Assembly: GCA_016214955.1 (NCBI GenBank)
Contig: JACRMN010000010.1
Location: 62,001 to 126,000, forward strand
DNA: 64,000 nt
DNA from: Deltaproteobacteria bacterium
GTDB taxonomy: Bacteria > Myxococcota > Myxococcia > Myxococcales > Anaeromyxobacteraceae
Direction of reading: 5' to 3'
This document shows, one piece after another, positions 7,769 through 16,263 of the stretch. Positions within the stretch are counted from its first letter, which is position 1, and each line of letters begins with the position of its first letter. The position numbers and the translations under genes are program-made. The notes beneath the pieces were generated by a model, which saw nothing but the letters and a program-made list of their open reading frames with translations, was not told the DNA's origin and made no database searches.

Positions 7769-9693
7769 GTCGAGCCTCCGCCCCGATTGTCTCGCGCGGG
7801 ACCCGCGCTGTCACCCGCCACCGGGACCGGCGTGGCGCGGGTCTCGGGCTCGCCCGTCTCGGGCAGCGGCACCACCACCTCGACCCGGGTGCCCCGGCCC
7901 GGCGCCGAGTCGATGGTGGCCTGCCCGCCGAGCAGCTCGGCCCGCTCGCGGATCCCCAGCAGCCCGTAGTGCCGCCTGTCGGTCTTGCCGGGTCCGGCCG
8001 GGTCGAATCCGGCGCCGTCGTCCTCGATCTCGATGCGCAGCCGCCGGTCCTCGGCCTCGAGCTGGATCAGCACCGACTCGGCCTTGGCGTGCCGGGTGAT
8101 GTTGTTGATGGCCTCCTGGCAGATGCGGAAGACGGCGATCTCCACCTCGGGGGGGAGCCGGATCCGCGGCGCCGCACCCACCTCGCAGCGCAGCGCCACG
8201 CCCCGGGCCTGCAGGTGGCGCTCGGCGTACCAGCGCACCGCCGAGAAGAGGCCCAGGTCGTCCAGCACCGAGGGGCGCAGGTCGAGGATGAGCCGGTGGA
8301 TCTCGTCGAGGATGTGGACCGCCAGGGCCTTCACCTCGTCGAGGCGCGGCACCGGGCCGCCGCTGCGCAGGGCCGTGAGCGCCGACTCCAGCCCCATGAC
8401 GAGCACCGCCAGGCTCTGGGTTGTCTCGTCGTGGAGCTCGCGCGCGATGCGCTTGCGCTCGTCCTCCTGGGCGGTGATGACCGTGCGCAGCAGCCGGGCC
8501 CGCTGCTCCTCGCGCTCCTGCAGCTTGTCGTAGGCCTGGTGCAGCTCGCGGGTGCGCTCCTCCACCCGGCCCTCCAGCTCGGCGTTGGCCCGGGCCACCT
8601 GCCCCATGGCCTCGGCGAGCGAGGCCCGCATCCTGTCGAGGGAGCGGCCCAGCCTGCCCAGCTCGTCGCGCCCCAGGTCGGGGATGGGATCGTCCAGCTT
8701 GCCTCCGGCGATCTTCTCGGCCTCGACCGTGAGCACCTCGACCGGCCGGGTGATGCTCCAGGCCACGCCCCAGGCATACCCGCCGGCCAGGAGCAGCACC
8801 CCCAGGGCGAAGACCGCGAAGCCGGCCGGCACGACGCCGGTGGCGGTGAGCAGGTCGGCCTCGGCCTGGACCACCGCCACGCCCCAGGGCGCGGAGGCCA
8901 GCGGCGCGAAGGCCAGCACCTGACCCTGGAAGCCGAGCTCGTGGCAGTCGTTGCAGCGACCGGCGAAACCCTGGTGGGTGGCGATGAGGTTGCCGGTGGT
9001 GGGCGGGCACGGACCGGCGGCGAAGAGGCGGCCGCGCTCGGTGCTGGCCAGCACCCGGCCGCTCCGGTCCACGAGCTCGGTGGTGCCGCGCGAGCGGCCG
9101 CCGGCGCTGCGCAAGAGGGCGGCGTGGCGCGCCAGGCCCGGGTCCACCAGCCCGCCGACGACGCCGGTCACCCGCCCCTGCCAGTCCACCACCGAGACCA
9201 TGGCATAGAGGTGCAGGGTGTCGCCGACCTGAACCAGCCCCGAGACCTGCGGGCGCCCGGTGCGCAGCACCTGCTGCAGCTCCGGCAGATCGGCTGGCGG
9301 GGCCAGGCTGCGCGGGTGCTGCGGCTCCTCCAGCACCAGCCGCCCCTGCTCGTCGAGCAGGAAGACGCCGCCCACGAAGCGCAGCCCCATGAAGGCGCGG
9401 CGCAGCCGCTCGGGGTCCTGCTCGGCGCTGCGCTCCGGGCTCCCCATGGCCAGCGAGGAGGCCAGCCGCTGCAGCACCTCCAGCTCCTCGGTGATGGCCG
9501 CGTCGAAGTGCGCCGCCAGGGCCGCGGCCCCCTGCTGGCTGCCCTGCATCATCCGCTCGTCCTGTGCCCAGAGCCGCGAGAGGGCCAGCGCCGAGACGAT
9601 GGCGGTGGGCAGGAGCACGCCCACCCCCACCAGCAGCAGCACCCGGAAGCGCAGGCCGGCGCGGCCCTGGGGTCGAAGCGGAGCGGCGGACAC
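7765..9693 (-). CDS. NarX/DegS-type sensor histidine kinase with a periplasmic CxxCH haem motif
   Basis: This 642-aa kinase has a membrane segment at about residues 16-40, a large extracytoplasmic sensor (41-288, dCache-like), a second membrane segment (about 290-312), HAMP (about 310-365), a coiled coil, HisKA_3 with phospho-His H421 (ARELHDETTQSLAVL) and a HATPase_c domain. The sensor contains C247-N-D-C250-H251, a c-type haem attachment motif exposed on the side where haem is attached. It probably senses redox state, a gas or electron flux from the co-encoded cytochromes; that is inference. The GTG start directly follows the stop of the upstream gene, and the end overlaps the response regulator start (ATGA). 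Confidence 0.92.
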   Translation of the reverse strand: MSAAPLRPQGRAGLRFRVLLLVGVGVLLPTAIVSALALSRLWAQDERMMQGSQQGAAALAAHFDAAITEELEVLQRLASSLAMGSPERSAEQDPERLRRAFMGLRFVGGVFLLDEQGRLVLEEPQHPRSLAPPADLPELQQVLRTGRPQVSGLVQVGDTLHLYAMVSVVDWQGRVTGVVGGLVDPGLARHAALLRSAGGRSRGTTELVDRSGRVLASTERGRLFAAGPCPPTTGNLIATHQGFAGRCNDCHELGFQGQVLAFAPLASAPWGVAVVQAEADLLTATGVVPAGFAVFALGVLLLAGGYAWGVAWSITRPVEVLTVEAEKIAGGKLDDPIPDLGRDELGRLGRSLDRMRASLAEAMGQVARANAELEGRVEERTRELHQAYDKLQEREEQRARLLRTVITAQEDERKRIARELHDETTQSLAVLVMGLESALTALRSGGPVPRLDEVKALAVHILDEIHRLILDLRPSVLDDLGLFSAVRWYAERHLQARGVALRCEVGAAPRIRLPPEVEIAVFRICQEAINNITRHAKAESVLIQLEAEDRRLRIEIEDDGAGFDPAGPGKTDRRHYGLLGIRERAELLGGQATIDSAPGRGTRVEVVVPLPETGEPETRATPVPVAGDSAGPARDNRGGGST

Positions 9694-10263
9694 TCAGGGC
9701 TCCTCGCGCGCGGTGCGCGCCATCTTCAGCATCTCGTCCACCGTGCCCCGGGAGCGCAGCACCAGCCCGCGCTCCTTCTCGGTCCAGGCCAGCTCCCGCC
9801 AGACGTTGCCGTCGGGGCCGACGATGCGCCGCAGCGTCACCCGCTGCCCCCGCAGCCACACCGGCGACTCGTCGAGCACCGTGGCCGGCGGCAGGAGCCG
9901 GGAGGGCACCTCCGTCGTTCGGGCCGCCTGGACCAGCAGCATGTAGTGGCCGCCGGTGCGCCCGTCGAAGGCCAGGGCCGCGCCACCGGTGCGGCCCTGC
10001 ATCACCCGCACCGAGTGGGGCGGCCACTCGATGGTCTCCGGGAAGTAGCCGGGCAGGAAGAGGCGCACCTTGAGCCGCCGCTCCGCCTCCTCGACGTCCT
10101 TCACGCGGCGCAGGTCGCGAGGCTCGCCCGCCACCCACGAGGGCACCGAGTCGAGGCCCGCCAGCAGCATGGCGGCCGTGCCCAGGACCACGATCAGGCC
10201 GGCGAAGGTCCGCCACAGGTCGGAGGGGCGCCAGGCCGGCGCCGCGGGAGCCTGGGCGCTCAC
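9694..10263 (-). CDS. Single-TM protein of unknown function in the redox-sensing operon
   Basis: This 189-aa protein has one N-terminal membrane helix (TFAGLIVVLGTAAMLLAGL) and an extracytoplasmic domain. That domain contains RLFLPGYFPETIEWPP followed by strand-rich sequence and an Arg-rich helix at the end. The LP-Y-P pattern recalls domains of anti-sigma or RseB/DUF4367-type proteins, but the match is weak. It overlaps the M56 peptidase by four bases and abuts the kinase, so it is translated with both. A BlaR-like peptidase next to it could cleave it as part of a signalling chain; that is a hypothesis only. Confidence 0.7.
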   Translation of the reverse strand: MSAQAPAAPAWRPSDLWRTFAGLIVVLGTAAMLLAGLDSVPSWVAGEPRDLRRVKDVEEAERRLKVRLFLPGYFPETIEWPPHSVRVMQGRTGGAALAFDGRTGGHYMLLVQAARTTEVPSRLLPPATVLDESPVWLRGQRVTLRRIVGPDGNVWRELAWTEKERGLVLRSRGTVDEMLKMARTAREEP

Positions 10264-11231
10264 GTGACGAACACCAGCAGGATGGGGACGGCCAGGGCCA
10301 CCAGGGCGACGCGCAGACCGGCCACCGGCGAACGAGCCGGCGCCGGGCCGTCGAGCAGCCGCCGGCAGCGAAGCTCCACGTCGCGGGAGCGGGCCCTGCG
10401 CAAGGGCTCCTCCAGCGAGGCGCCGAAGGGCAGCGGCGGACGGGGTCCGCCGCCGGAGGCGCGGTGCAGCCGCAGCAGGGCGCTTGCCAGGGCCAGGCGG
10501 TCGCCCGAGACCGAGGAGCCGCTGTCGTCGGCGCGCCGCTCCGACTCCCGGGCCATGGCCCGCGCCAGCACCTGGGCCACCGGGTTGAAGAAGAGCAGCG
10601 CCCGCACCCCCATGAGCAGCCAGGAGACCAGGGGGTCGCGTCCGGCCAGGTGGGCCAGCTCATGGGCCAGGGCGGCGCGCCGCTCGGCCCCGTCGAGCAG
10701 CGCCAGCGCGCCGTGCGAAACCAGGATGGTCGGCCGGCGGATGCCGGCGCAGAAGAGGGCCGGCGCATCGAGCGGCAGCAGACGCAGCGGAGGCGCCGGG
10801 TGCAGCCCCAGCCCTCGCGCCAGCTCGGCCACCTCCGCCTCCTGGGCCGCCGTCGGCAGCTCGGGGGCGCCCCGGGCGCGCCTGCGGCCGCGGAGGAGCG
10901 GCCAGAGGTCGAGCAGGAAGAGCAGGAGCCCGATGCTGGCCATGGCCAGCACGAACAGGTCGAAGAGGCTCACGCCCAGGAGGCGCAGCTCCTCCCAGTG
11001 TCGCCCGGAGAAGAGCGTCCAGCTGTCGTGGAACTCGTCCTCCGAGCGCCAGGGAAGGAACACCAGCACCGGGGTGACGAGGAGAGGCTGGAGCAGCGCC
11101 ATGAGCCGCAGGATCAGCCGGTCCCGCGGGCTCTCGATGCGCCAGACGCGCAGCAACGCCTCGACCACCAGCGCCGCGACGAGGGCGTGGACGATCGATT
11201 GCTCGGCGAGGTCAGCCCATCTTCCCGGCAT
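10260..11231 (-). CDS. M56-family (BlaR1/MecR1-like) membrane zinc metallopeptidase
   Basis: This 323-aa protein has several membrane segments and the zinc motif H190-E-L-A-H194, followed by SERRADD about 40 residues later, where E231 is the likely third ligand. This order matches the antirepressor peptidase domain of BlaR1/MecR1 and related M56 proteins. A last hydrophobic segment sits at the C-terminus, but no penicillin-binding sensor domain is present. The start at 11231 overlaps the end of the cytochrome b gene by 20 bases. No BlaI-type repressor is nearby, so the usual partner is missing; the co-operonic one-TM protein or the kinase could be its substrate. Confidence 0.85.
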   Translation of the reverse strand: MPGRWADLAEQSIVHALVAALVVEALLRVWRIESPRDRLILRLMALLQPLLVTPVLVFLPWRSEDEFHDSWTLFSGRHWEELRLLGVSLFDLFVLAMASIGLLLFLLDLWPLLRGRRRARGAPELPTAAQEAEVAELARGLGLHPAPPLRLLPLDAPALFCAGIRRPTILVSHGALALLDGAERRAALAHELAHLAGRDPLVSWLLMGVRALLFFNPVAQVLARAMARESERRADDSGSSVSGDRLALASALLRLHRASGGGPRPPLPFGASLEEPLRRARSRDVELRCRRLLDGPAPARSPVAGLRVALVALAVPILLVFVT

Positions 11232-11940
11232 CCGCGTGGCCGTGGCCGTGCCCGTGTCCGAGATCGGCCAGGCTCTTCCCCTCCATGCGCGCCAGCTCCA
11301 GCGGGTGCTCGTGGAGCATGCGCTCGCGGGAGATCTTACCCGTGAAGATGGAGGTATCGAAGGGGAAGACGTCGGGGTTCAGGTGGGCGTTGTAGATGTG
11401 CCAGATGGTGATGACCAGGAAGGCCATCAGCCCCTCGTTGGAGTGGGCCACCTTGGCCGCCGGGATGATCTCCCCGGGAACCACCCGCGCCGCCAGCGTC
11501 GGGAAGTAGAGCACGAAGCCGGTGAGCACCATGATGATGTTGCCGGCCACCAGGCCCCAGTACTCGAACTTCATCCGGTAGTCGTACCGGTCGAAGGGCG
11601 GCGCCTTGTCGGCCACGCCCAGGTAGTAGCGCAGCGTCCCGATGGCGTCGGTGAAGTCCTGCTTCGAGGGCACCATGCTGAGCCGGGTGCGCTTGCCCAC
11701 GATGGTGTTGAGCGCCATGGCGAAGTGCACCACGGTGGAGAGCGCCAGCACCACGCCGCAGAAGCGGTGGATGGCCCGGGTGTTGTCGATGCCGCCGAAC
11801 ACGTCCACCAGGACGTGGGCCCAGCCGGTCGTGTAGAACTTCTGCGGCAGGCCGGTGAAGCACAGCAGCGCGAACACCACCATGGTGACCAGGTGCTCGA
11901 TGCGCTGCTGGACGTTGAAGCGGACGATGTACTCGCTCAT
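11212..11940 (-). CDS. Membrane cytochrome b subunit (formate dehydrogenase gamma/Ni-Fe hydrogenase type)
   Basis: This 242-aa protein has four main membrane helices with histidines placed as haem b ligands (RIEHLVTMVVFALLCFTGLP, IHRFCGVVLALSTVVHF, HSNEGLMAFLVITIWHIYNAHL). The pattern matches di-haem cytochromes b that take electrons from or give them to the quinone pool. Its tail is a His/Gly-rich GHGHGHGHADAG that could bind metal. It starts in an ATGA overlap with the end of the nonahaem cytochrome gene. The two would form a quinol:cytochrome c unit like the NrfH/Cbc-type complexes of metal reducers. Confidence 0.88.
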   Translation of the reverse strand: MSEYIVRFNVQQRIEHLVTMVVFALLCFTGLPQKFYTTGWAHVLVDVFGGIDNTRAIHRFCGVVLALSTVVHFAMALNTIVGKRTRLSMVPSKQDFTDAIGTLRYYLGVADKAPPFDRYDYRMKFEYWGLVAGNIIMVLTGFVLYFPTLAARVVPGEIIPAAKVAHSNEGLMAFLVITIWHIYNAHLNPDVFPFDTSIFTGKISRERMLHEHPLELARMEGKSLADLGHGHGHGHADAGKMG

Positions 11941-13004
11941 CGGTTCACCACCACGCGCCAGAGGTGGAGGGCGATCTGCAGCACCAGCCCGCCCACCATG
12001 AAGGGGATCATGAGCCGGTAGAACATCTGCACCAGCCAGACGATGGGAGCCTTCTGCGGGCTCGGCTCGTAGTGGGAGAGCCAGCTGGCCGGGAAGGAGT
12101 CGGTGGCGTCGGGGTGGCACTTGCGGCAGGTCTTCACCAGGTTGGCCCGCACCACCGGGGAGCCCGGGTCCTTCGACTTGGAGATCTCGTGGACGCCGTG
12201 GCAGTCGGTGCAGACGGCGGCGAAGAGCCGGTTGGGGTCCTTGGCCTTGGCGGACCGTGCGTGCCCCTTGGTGAGGGACGCCGACATGCCGTGGAAGTCG
12301 GTCAGGTAGGTGTCGACCACCCGGGTGGAGAGCCCGTACCGCTTCATCATCTTCTCGTCGGTGTGGCAGCGGCCGCAGACCTCGGGGGTGCGCAGGGCCA
12401 ACGACCCGTCCCGCGGGTCGGCGATGTCGTGGGCCCGGTGGCAGTCGGTGCAGACCGGCACGTCCTGGTTGCCGGCGGTCAGCCCCTTGCCGTGCACGCT
12501 GCCCAGGTAGACCTTGTTGACGTTGGCGTGGCAGCTGGCGCAGGTCTGGGAGATGCGGGCCCGCGGCTCGGTGGGCCGCCCGATGTCGTGGGAGCCGTGG
12601 CAGTCGACGCACAGGGCGGCCTTGCGGTTGCCCTTGGCCATGATGGCGAAGTGCACGCCGTCGAGCGTCTTGGTGTAGTTGGCGAAATGGCAGGACTTGC
12701 ACTGCTCGTAGGTCGCCACCGTCACGTCGCGCCGGGTCTTGAACGGCTTCGAGTCGTGGGGGTAGCCGGTCTTGTCGGAGTGGCAGTCGCCGCAGCGCAG
12801 GATCTCGCCGTGGACCGACTTGGCGAAGTGCTCCTGATCCACGTACAGTGACAGCTTCTCGCCGCTCGGCAGGTCCATGGTCTGCGAGGGGTCGCTGCCG
12901 TGGCAGCCCAGGCAGTCGTCCTGCTCGGCCGGGATGGCACCCCTGGCGGTGCCCATTCCCAGCGCGACGACCAGTCCCAAGAGTGCACGATGGGTTGTCC
13001 GCAT
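11937..13004 (-). CDS. Nonahaem c-type cytochrome with C-terminal membrane anchor
   Basis: This 355-aa protein begins with a signal peptide (ALLGLVVALGMGTARG). It carries nine CxxCH motifs: CLGCH, CGDCH, CKSCH, CVDCH, CASCH, CTDCH, CGRCH, CTDCH and CRKCH. A hydrophobic helix near residues 322-350 (IVWLVQMFYRLMIPFMVGGLVLQIALHLW) anchors it to the inner membrane. Extra histidines (SVHGEI, GVHFAI, SVHGKG, DFHGMS) are in position to be second axial ligands. It heads the 13004-7112 operon and is coupled to the cytochrome b gene, so it should carry electrons from quinol to periplasmic acceptors. System II maturation genes occur at 3110-5786. Confidence 0.93.
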   Translation of the reverse strand: MRTTHRALLGLVVALGMGTARGAIPAEQDDCLGCHGSDPSQTMDLPSGEKLSLYVDQEHFAKSVHGEILRCGDCHSDKTGYPHDSKPFKTRRDVTVATYEQCKSCHFANYTKTLDGVHFAIMAKGNRKAALCVDCHGSHDIGRPTEPRARISQTCASCHANVNKVYLGSVHGKGLTAGNQDVPVCTDCHRAHDIADPRDGSLALRTPEVCGRCHTDEKMMKRYGLSTRVVDTYLTDFHGMSASLTKGHARSAKAKDPNRLFAAVCTDCHGVHEISKSKDPGSPVVRANLVKTCRKCHPDATDSFPASWLSHYEPSPQKAPIVWLVQMFYRLMIPFMVGGLVLQIALHLWRVVVNR

Positions 13005-13100
13005 GGCGCTCCTGCCCCAGGAAACTGGGTGCTCGGGTATGGCTTTTCTCTACGCCAACCCGATTGGAGCGTCCAACGAATTCGTCAATTTATTCCACGG

Positions 13101-13118
13101 TGTCTGGCATTCCAGACA
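13101..13118. promoter_or_regulatory. Inverted repeat TGTCTGG-N4-CCAGACA upstream of the cytochrome operon
   Basis: A perfect 7-bp inverted repeat with a 4-base spacer lies about 100 bases upstream of the nonahaem cytochrome start. It sits in a stretch that is much more AT-rich than the surrounding coding DNA (13030-13130). This is where the operon promoter should be. It could be an operator or a hairpin in the leader. A TGCCGGCA palindrome follows at 13126-13133. Confidence 0.45.
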
Positions 13119-13250
13119 GGCCAATTGCCGGCATCGCCCAATGTGCGGCAGGCCGTCGCGGCTCGGGAGAAAAACGCGCCGCTCCCCCGTCCGGACGCAG
13201 AAATCGCGCCGCGGAGGGGGAGCGTGGGGCGGACAGGCTGACGCAACCAC

Positions 13251-13946
13251 TCACCGCAGGAAGGTGTCGGTCAGCTCCTGCCAGGACCTGGCGTCGAGGT
13301 GAGCTGCGACAGGGTCCATGAGCTCGCCGCCGTCGGCGGTGGCGATGCCGAGCCGGGTCTCGAGCCAGTGGTTGAGCCGCTCGCCCTCGGCGGCGAGCCA
13401 GGCCTGGGCCTCGCCCTCCCCGCGCAGCCCCTCGAGGTCGTCGCTCTCGGGGCGCATGACGAAGAGCCAGCCGCGCGCATAGGCGTCGCTCTTCACCAGC
13501 GAGGGGTCGAGCACCACGTCCGGGTTCACGGCCATCACCGTGCCGCCGAGCGGCGCCCGGATGACCGCCTCGCGATCGCCGGCGGAGATGACGGCCGCGG
13601 GCGCGCCGGCCCGGAGCGCGGTGCCGGGCTTCGGCAGGCGCACCGAGACCGCCCAGGGCAGGATCTTCTGGGCCAGGTCGTCGACGCCGACGCGGGCGGT
13701 GCCGCGCTCGCGGCGCACCCAGGTGTGTCCGGGGGCGTAGAGCAGGCCGGGGCGGTAGCGGACGGTCCCGGCCAGCGACAGCCCCTGGGCGCGGCGCCGC
13801 GCCCAGGCGAAGGCCCGCATCAGCCCGAACACCAGCACGGCGGGGACGAGGATGGCGGCCATGGCCAGGAGCACGATGCCGAGCCGCGCCGCGATGCCGC
13901 CGGCGAAGGCCCCGAGGTTCTGGAGGATCCCGAAGATGGCGTCCAT
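13251..13946 (-). CDS. Membrane-anchored GcvH-like protein lacking the lipoyl lysine (distal copy)
   Basis: This 231-aa protein has an N-terminal membrane helix (GIVLLAMAAILVPAVLVFGLM) and then a domain like the glycine cleavage H protein. APGHTWVRRERGTARVGVDDLAQKIL matches the start of GcvH, and RAPLGGTVMAVNPDV matches the strand after the lipoyl hairpin. Where GcvH has the lipoylated lysine (ESVKA), this protein has AGDREAV, so no lipoate can attach in the usual way. The C-terminus is helical. It is the last gene of the NrfD-type operon, and a good ribosome site (GGAAGGG) precedes it. It is probably a structural or redox-complex subunit rather than part of glycine cleavage. Confidence 0.8.
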   Translation of the reverse strand: MDAIFGILQNLGAFAGGIAARLGIVLLAMAAILVPAVLVFGLMRAFAWARRRAQGLSLAGTVRYRPGLLYAPGHTWVRRERGTARVGVDDLAQKILPWAVSVRLPKPGTALRAGAPAAVISAGDREAVIRAPLGGTVMAVNPDVVLDPSLVKSDAYARGWLFVMRPESDDLEGLRGEGEAQAWLAAEGERLNHWLETRLGIATADGGELMDPVAAHLDARSWQELTDTFLR

Positions 13947-13965
13947 GGCTACCCTTCCTTTCGCG

Positions 13966-14310
13966 CTACTTGTGGCAGAGGTCGCAGCTGTCGAAGCCGA
14001 AGGCCTGCTTGCCGTGGCAGGCGCCGCAGGCCTGCCCCTTCTCCATGGCCTCGTGCTTCACCGCCTCGAACCCGACGGCCTGGCCGGGCTTCAGCATCGA
14101 CCAGCGGGCCGGGTGGCAGGCGATGCAGGCCGGGGCCTTCGCGTCCACGTGGGTGGCGTGGCTGAAGGTCACCTTCCCCGGGCTGCCGTCGCCCTGCGGG
14201 AAGGCGTAGTCGGCCGGGAGCTTCGGCAGCCCGCCCGCGCCCGCCACCGCCGCCAGGCCCAGCACCAGCCCGGCCACCGCCCCCTTCGCTCTCGTCCATG
14301 CGGTCGTCAT
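13966..14310 (-). CDS. Trihaem c7-type periplasmic cytochrome
   Basis: This 114-aa protein has a signal peptide (residues 1-25) and three haem motifs: C62-IA-C65-H66, C95-GA-C98-H99 and C109-DL-C112-H113. Additional histidines (SHATH, KHEAM) suit bis-His ligation. The size and spacing resemble the c7/c3 cytochromes that shuttle electrons in the periplasm of metal-reducing Deltaproteobacteria. The ATG at 14310 was chosen for the GAGGGGGA box upstream; an in-frame ATG at 14346 lies inside the neighbouring gene. It sits between the two GcvH-like genes, so it is likely the electron acceptor of the NrfD-type complex. Confidence 0.9.
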   Translation of the reverse strand: MTTAWTRAKGAVAGLVLGLAAVAGAGGLPKLPADYAFPQGDGSPGKVTFSHATHVDAKAPACIACHPARWSMLKPGQAVGFEAVKHEAMEKGQACGACHGKQAFGFDSCDLCHK

Positions 14311-14321
14311 GTCGTTCCCCC

Positions 14322-15035
14322 TCAGCTGCGGAAGTACTCGCGGCACAGCTCGTCCCAGTGTTCCGGCGACAGCTCGCGCGCGATGCCGTGCACCGGCGCG
14401 CCGCCGTCCTGCAGCACCGCCCCCAGCTTCGGCGCGACCCGCGCCGCCAGGGAGTCGGCCGCCGCCTCGAGCCAGCGCCGCCCGCCCTCGCCGGAGAGGA
14501 GCTGCCGCTCGTTGGCCGGGAGCCGGGCCGGCTTCACCCGCACCAGCCAGCCGGCGCCGTAGGGCTCGTGCTGCCAGGTGCCGCCCTGCTCGGCGGCCGC
14601 GTTCACCTCGGCCACCGTGCCGTCCACCGGGGAGACCAGCGGAACCCTCTTGTCGCCGTCCTTGGCCAGGAAGGCGGGCGCTCCCTGGCTGAGCGGCGCC
14701 CCGGCCATGGGGAGGCCGAGCCGCTCCACCGGGCCGAGGAGCCGGGCGGCGAAGTCGTCCATGCCCACCTCGACGAGGCCGCTGGGCAGGGCCCGGGCCC
14801 AGGTGTGGCCCGGGTGCAGCATCACGCCCTCGGGGAGCTGGAACCAGCCCTGGGCCGGTGCCGTGGCCCCGGCGGGCGCCTCGCGGCCGTGCGCCGCGGC
14901 GCGCTCCACCGCCGGCGCCGGGCGGCCGCCCTGCAGGTAGCGCCAGAAGCCGATGAAGAGCAGCAGGTAGCCGACGCCCAGCGAGTACTCCAGCAGCTTG
15001 GCCGGGTAGGCGGAGAGGAACTCGTTGCCGAACAT
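14322..15035 (-). CDS. Membrane-anchored GcvH-like protein lacking the lipoyl lysine (proximal copy)
   Basis: This 237-aa protein begins with a membrane helix (LLEYSLGVGYLLLFIGFW) and a proline-rich linker, then an H-protein-like domain: HPGHTWARALPSGLVEVGMDDFAARLLGP and SPVDGTVAEVN. The hairpin that would carry lipoate reads KDGDKRVPLVSP. Taking the conserved Ser-Pro as anchor, the position of the lipoyl lysine is Asp, though another Lys lies next to it. It is a paralogue of the gene at 13251-13946, with the same anchor-plus-H-domain plan and a helical C-terminus with a Trp. The gene follows nrfD and precedes the trihaem cytochrome. Confidence 0.8.
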   Translation of the reverse strand: MFGNEFLSAYPAKLLEYSLGVGYLLLFIGFWRYLQGGRPAPAVERAAAHGREAPAGATAPAQGWFQLPEGVMLHPGHTWARALPSGLVEVGMDDFAARLLGPVERLGLPMAGAPLSQGAPAFLAKDGDKRVPLVSPVDGTVAEVNAAAEQGGTWQHEPYGAGWLVRVKPARLPANERQLLSGEGGRRWLEAAADSLAARVAPKLGAVLQDGGAPVHGIARELSPEHWDELCREYFRS

Positions 15036-15048
15036 GGCTGGCTCCTTG

Positions 15049-16263
15049 TCAGTGGTGGCCCGCGGCCAGGTCGGCCGGCTCGCGCAGCACGGGCATGCGG
15101 TTGACGATCCAGCGGAAGGCCAGCACGCCCAGGGTCACCAGCGTCAGCGACACCCAGAGCTCGATCCAGCTGGGGACGTAGTGGTCGGGGTTCTGCCAGT
15201 CCCAGGCCACCATCGAGACGTTGACCCGGTTGAGGATGATGCCGAGGACGGCGATGGCGCCGGCGACGCGGACCGCGCCCACCCTGCGGTTGCGGGCGCC
15301 CCAGGCGAAGAGCATCGACGGCAGCAGCACGAAGCCCAGCATCTCCACCAGCCACCACACGCCCAGGAAGCCCTGGCCGATGTAGCCCCAGGCGTGGGCG
15401 TCGATGACGCCCTGCAGCTTGAGGAAGAAGTAGGCGAAGAGCACCACCGCGCCGGCCTTGCCCAGGCCCAGCGTCAGGGCGTCGGCGTCGTGGTGCTGCC
15501 CCTCGAGCTGGTGGGCGAAGACCTTGTGGGAGATGGTGCTCTCCACGATGACCATGGAGATGCCGGCGATGATGGCGGTCATGAAGAAGAAGGCGAAGAT
15601 CCAGGGCGACCACCACAGCGGGTGGAGCTTGCCGGGGGCGATGATGAAGAGCGAGCCCAGCGCCGACTGGTGCATCGAGGAGAACATCACCGAGAGGACG
15701 GTGAGGGCCAGCAGTGCCTTGCGCAGCGGCTGGTAGATCCGCTTCACGCCCAGCCACTCGAAGAAGGGCACCGCGAACTCGAGGGAGAGGACGCAGGTGT
15801 AGCAGACCACGCACCAGGCGACCTCGAAGAGCACCGACCGCGTGCCGTTCTGGGCGAAGATCTGGACCATGTTCCACGGCTTGCCCAGGTCGGCGATGAG
15901 GCCGATGACCGCCATGATGTAGCCCAGGAACCCGGTGAGGATGGCGGGCCGCTCGATGGGGTGGAACTCCTTGAGGCCGAAGATCTCGACGGCGGCGCCG
16001 ATGGTGAAGCCGCCGGCGGCCAGGGCGATGCCGGTCATCATGTCGAAGCCGATCCACACGCCCCAGGGCTGCGACTGGGTGAGGTTGGTGGTGGCGCCCA
16101 GGCCGGCGTAGAAGCGGTACAGCAGCAGGGGCACGCCGATGGCGCAGATGAAGAAGGCCACGCCGTTCATCGGGGTGAGCAGGGTCCGCAGGTAGTCGCG
16201 CGGGGTCAGGCCGAGGAGGATCTTCTCCTGGAACCACCCGCCGTTGGCGTCGGCGCGCATCAT
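15049..16263 (-). CDS. NrfD/HybB-type integral membrane quinol oxidoreductase subunit
   Basis: This 404-aa protein has about ten membrane helices and the features of the NrfD/PsrC/HybB family (TPMNGVAFFICAIGVPLLLYRF, WGVWIGFDMMTGIALAAGGF, ILNRVNVSMVAW). Proteins of this family hold no cofactor; they bind menaquinol and pass electrons to the partner ferredoxin subunit. The gene begins ATGATG and overlaps the end of the ferredoxin gene, which fits a tight two-subunit module. The length and the HPLWWSP loop are closer to HybB than to short NrfD. No hydrogenase catalytic genes are nearby, so the complex must end in the cytochrome partners. Confidence 0.92.
   Translation of the reverse strand: MMRADANGGWFQEKILLGLTPRDYLRTLLTPMNGVAFFICAIGVPLLLYRFYAGLGATTNLTQSQPWGVWIGFDMMTGIALAAGGFTIGAAVEIFGLKEFHPIERPAILTGFLGYIMAVIGLIADLGKPWNMVQIFAQNGTRSVLFEVAWCVVCYTCVLSLEFAVPFFEWLGVKRIYQPLRKALLALTVLSVMFSSMHQSALGSLFIIAPGKLHPLWWSPWIFAFFFMTAIIAGISMVIVESTISHKVFAHQLEGQHHDADALTLGLGKAGAVVLFAYFFLKLQGVIDAHAWGYIGQGFLGVWWLVEMLGFVLLPSMLFAWGARNRRVGAVRVAGAIAVLGIILNRVNVSMVAWDWQNPDHYVPSWIELWVSLTLVTLGVLAFRWIVNRMPVLREPADLAAGHH

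Noticed and set aside
7969-12021. 1350-residue open frame on the plus strand opposite the kinase, peptidase and cytochrome genes
   Set aside because: It has no recognisable domain, shows the biased composition of shadow frames, and conflicts with six well-supported minus-strand genes.
13966-14346. Start of the trihaem cytochrome at 14346
   Set aside because: It would add 12 residues before the signal peptide and overlap the GcvH-like gene. The ATG at 14310 has a good ribosome site and gives a normal signal peptide.
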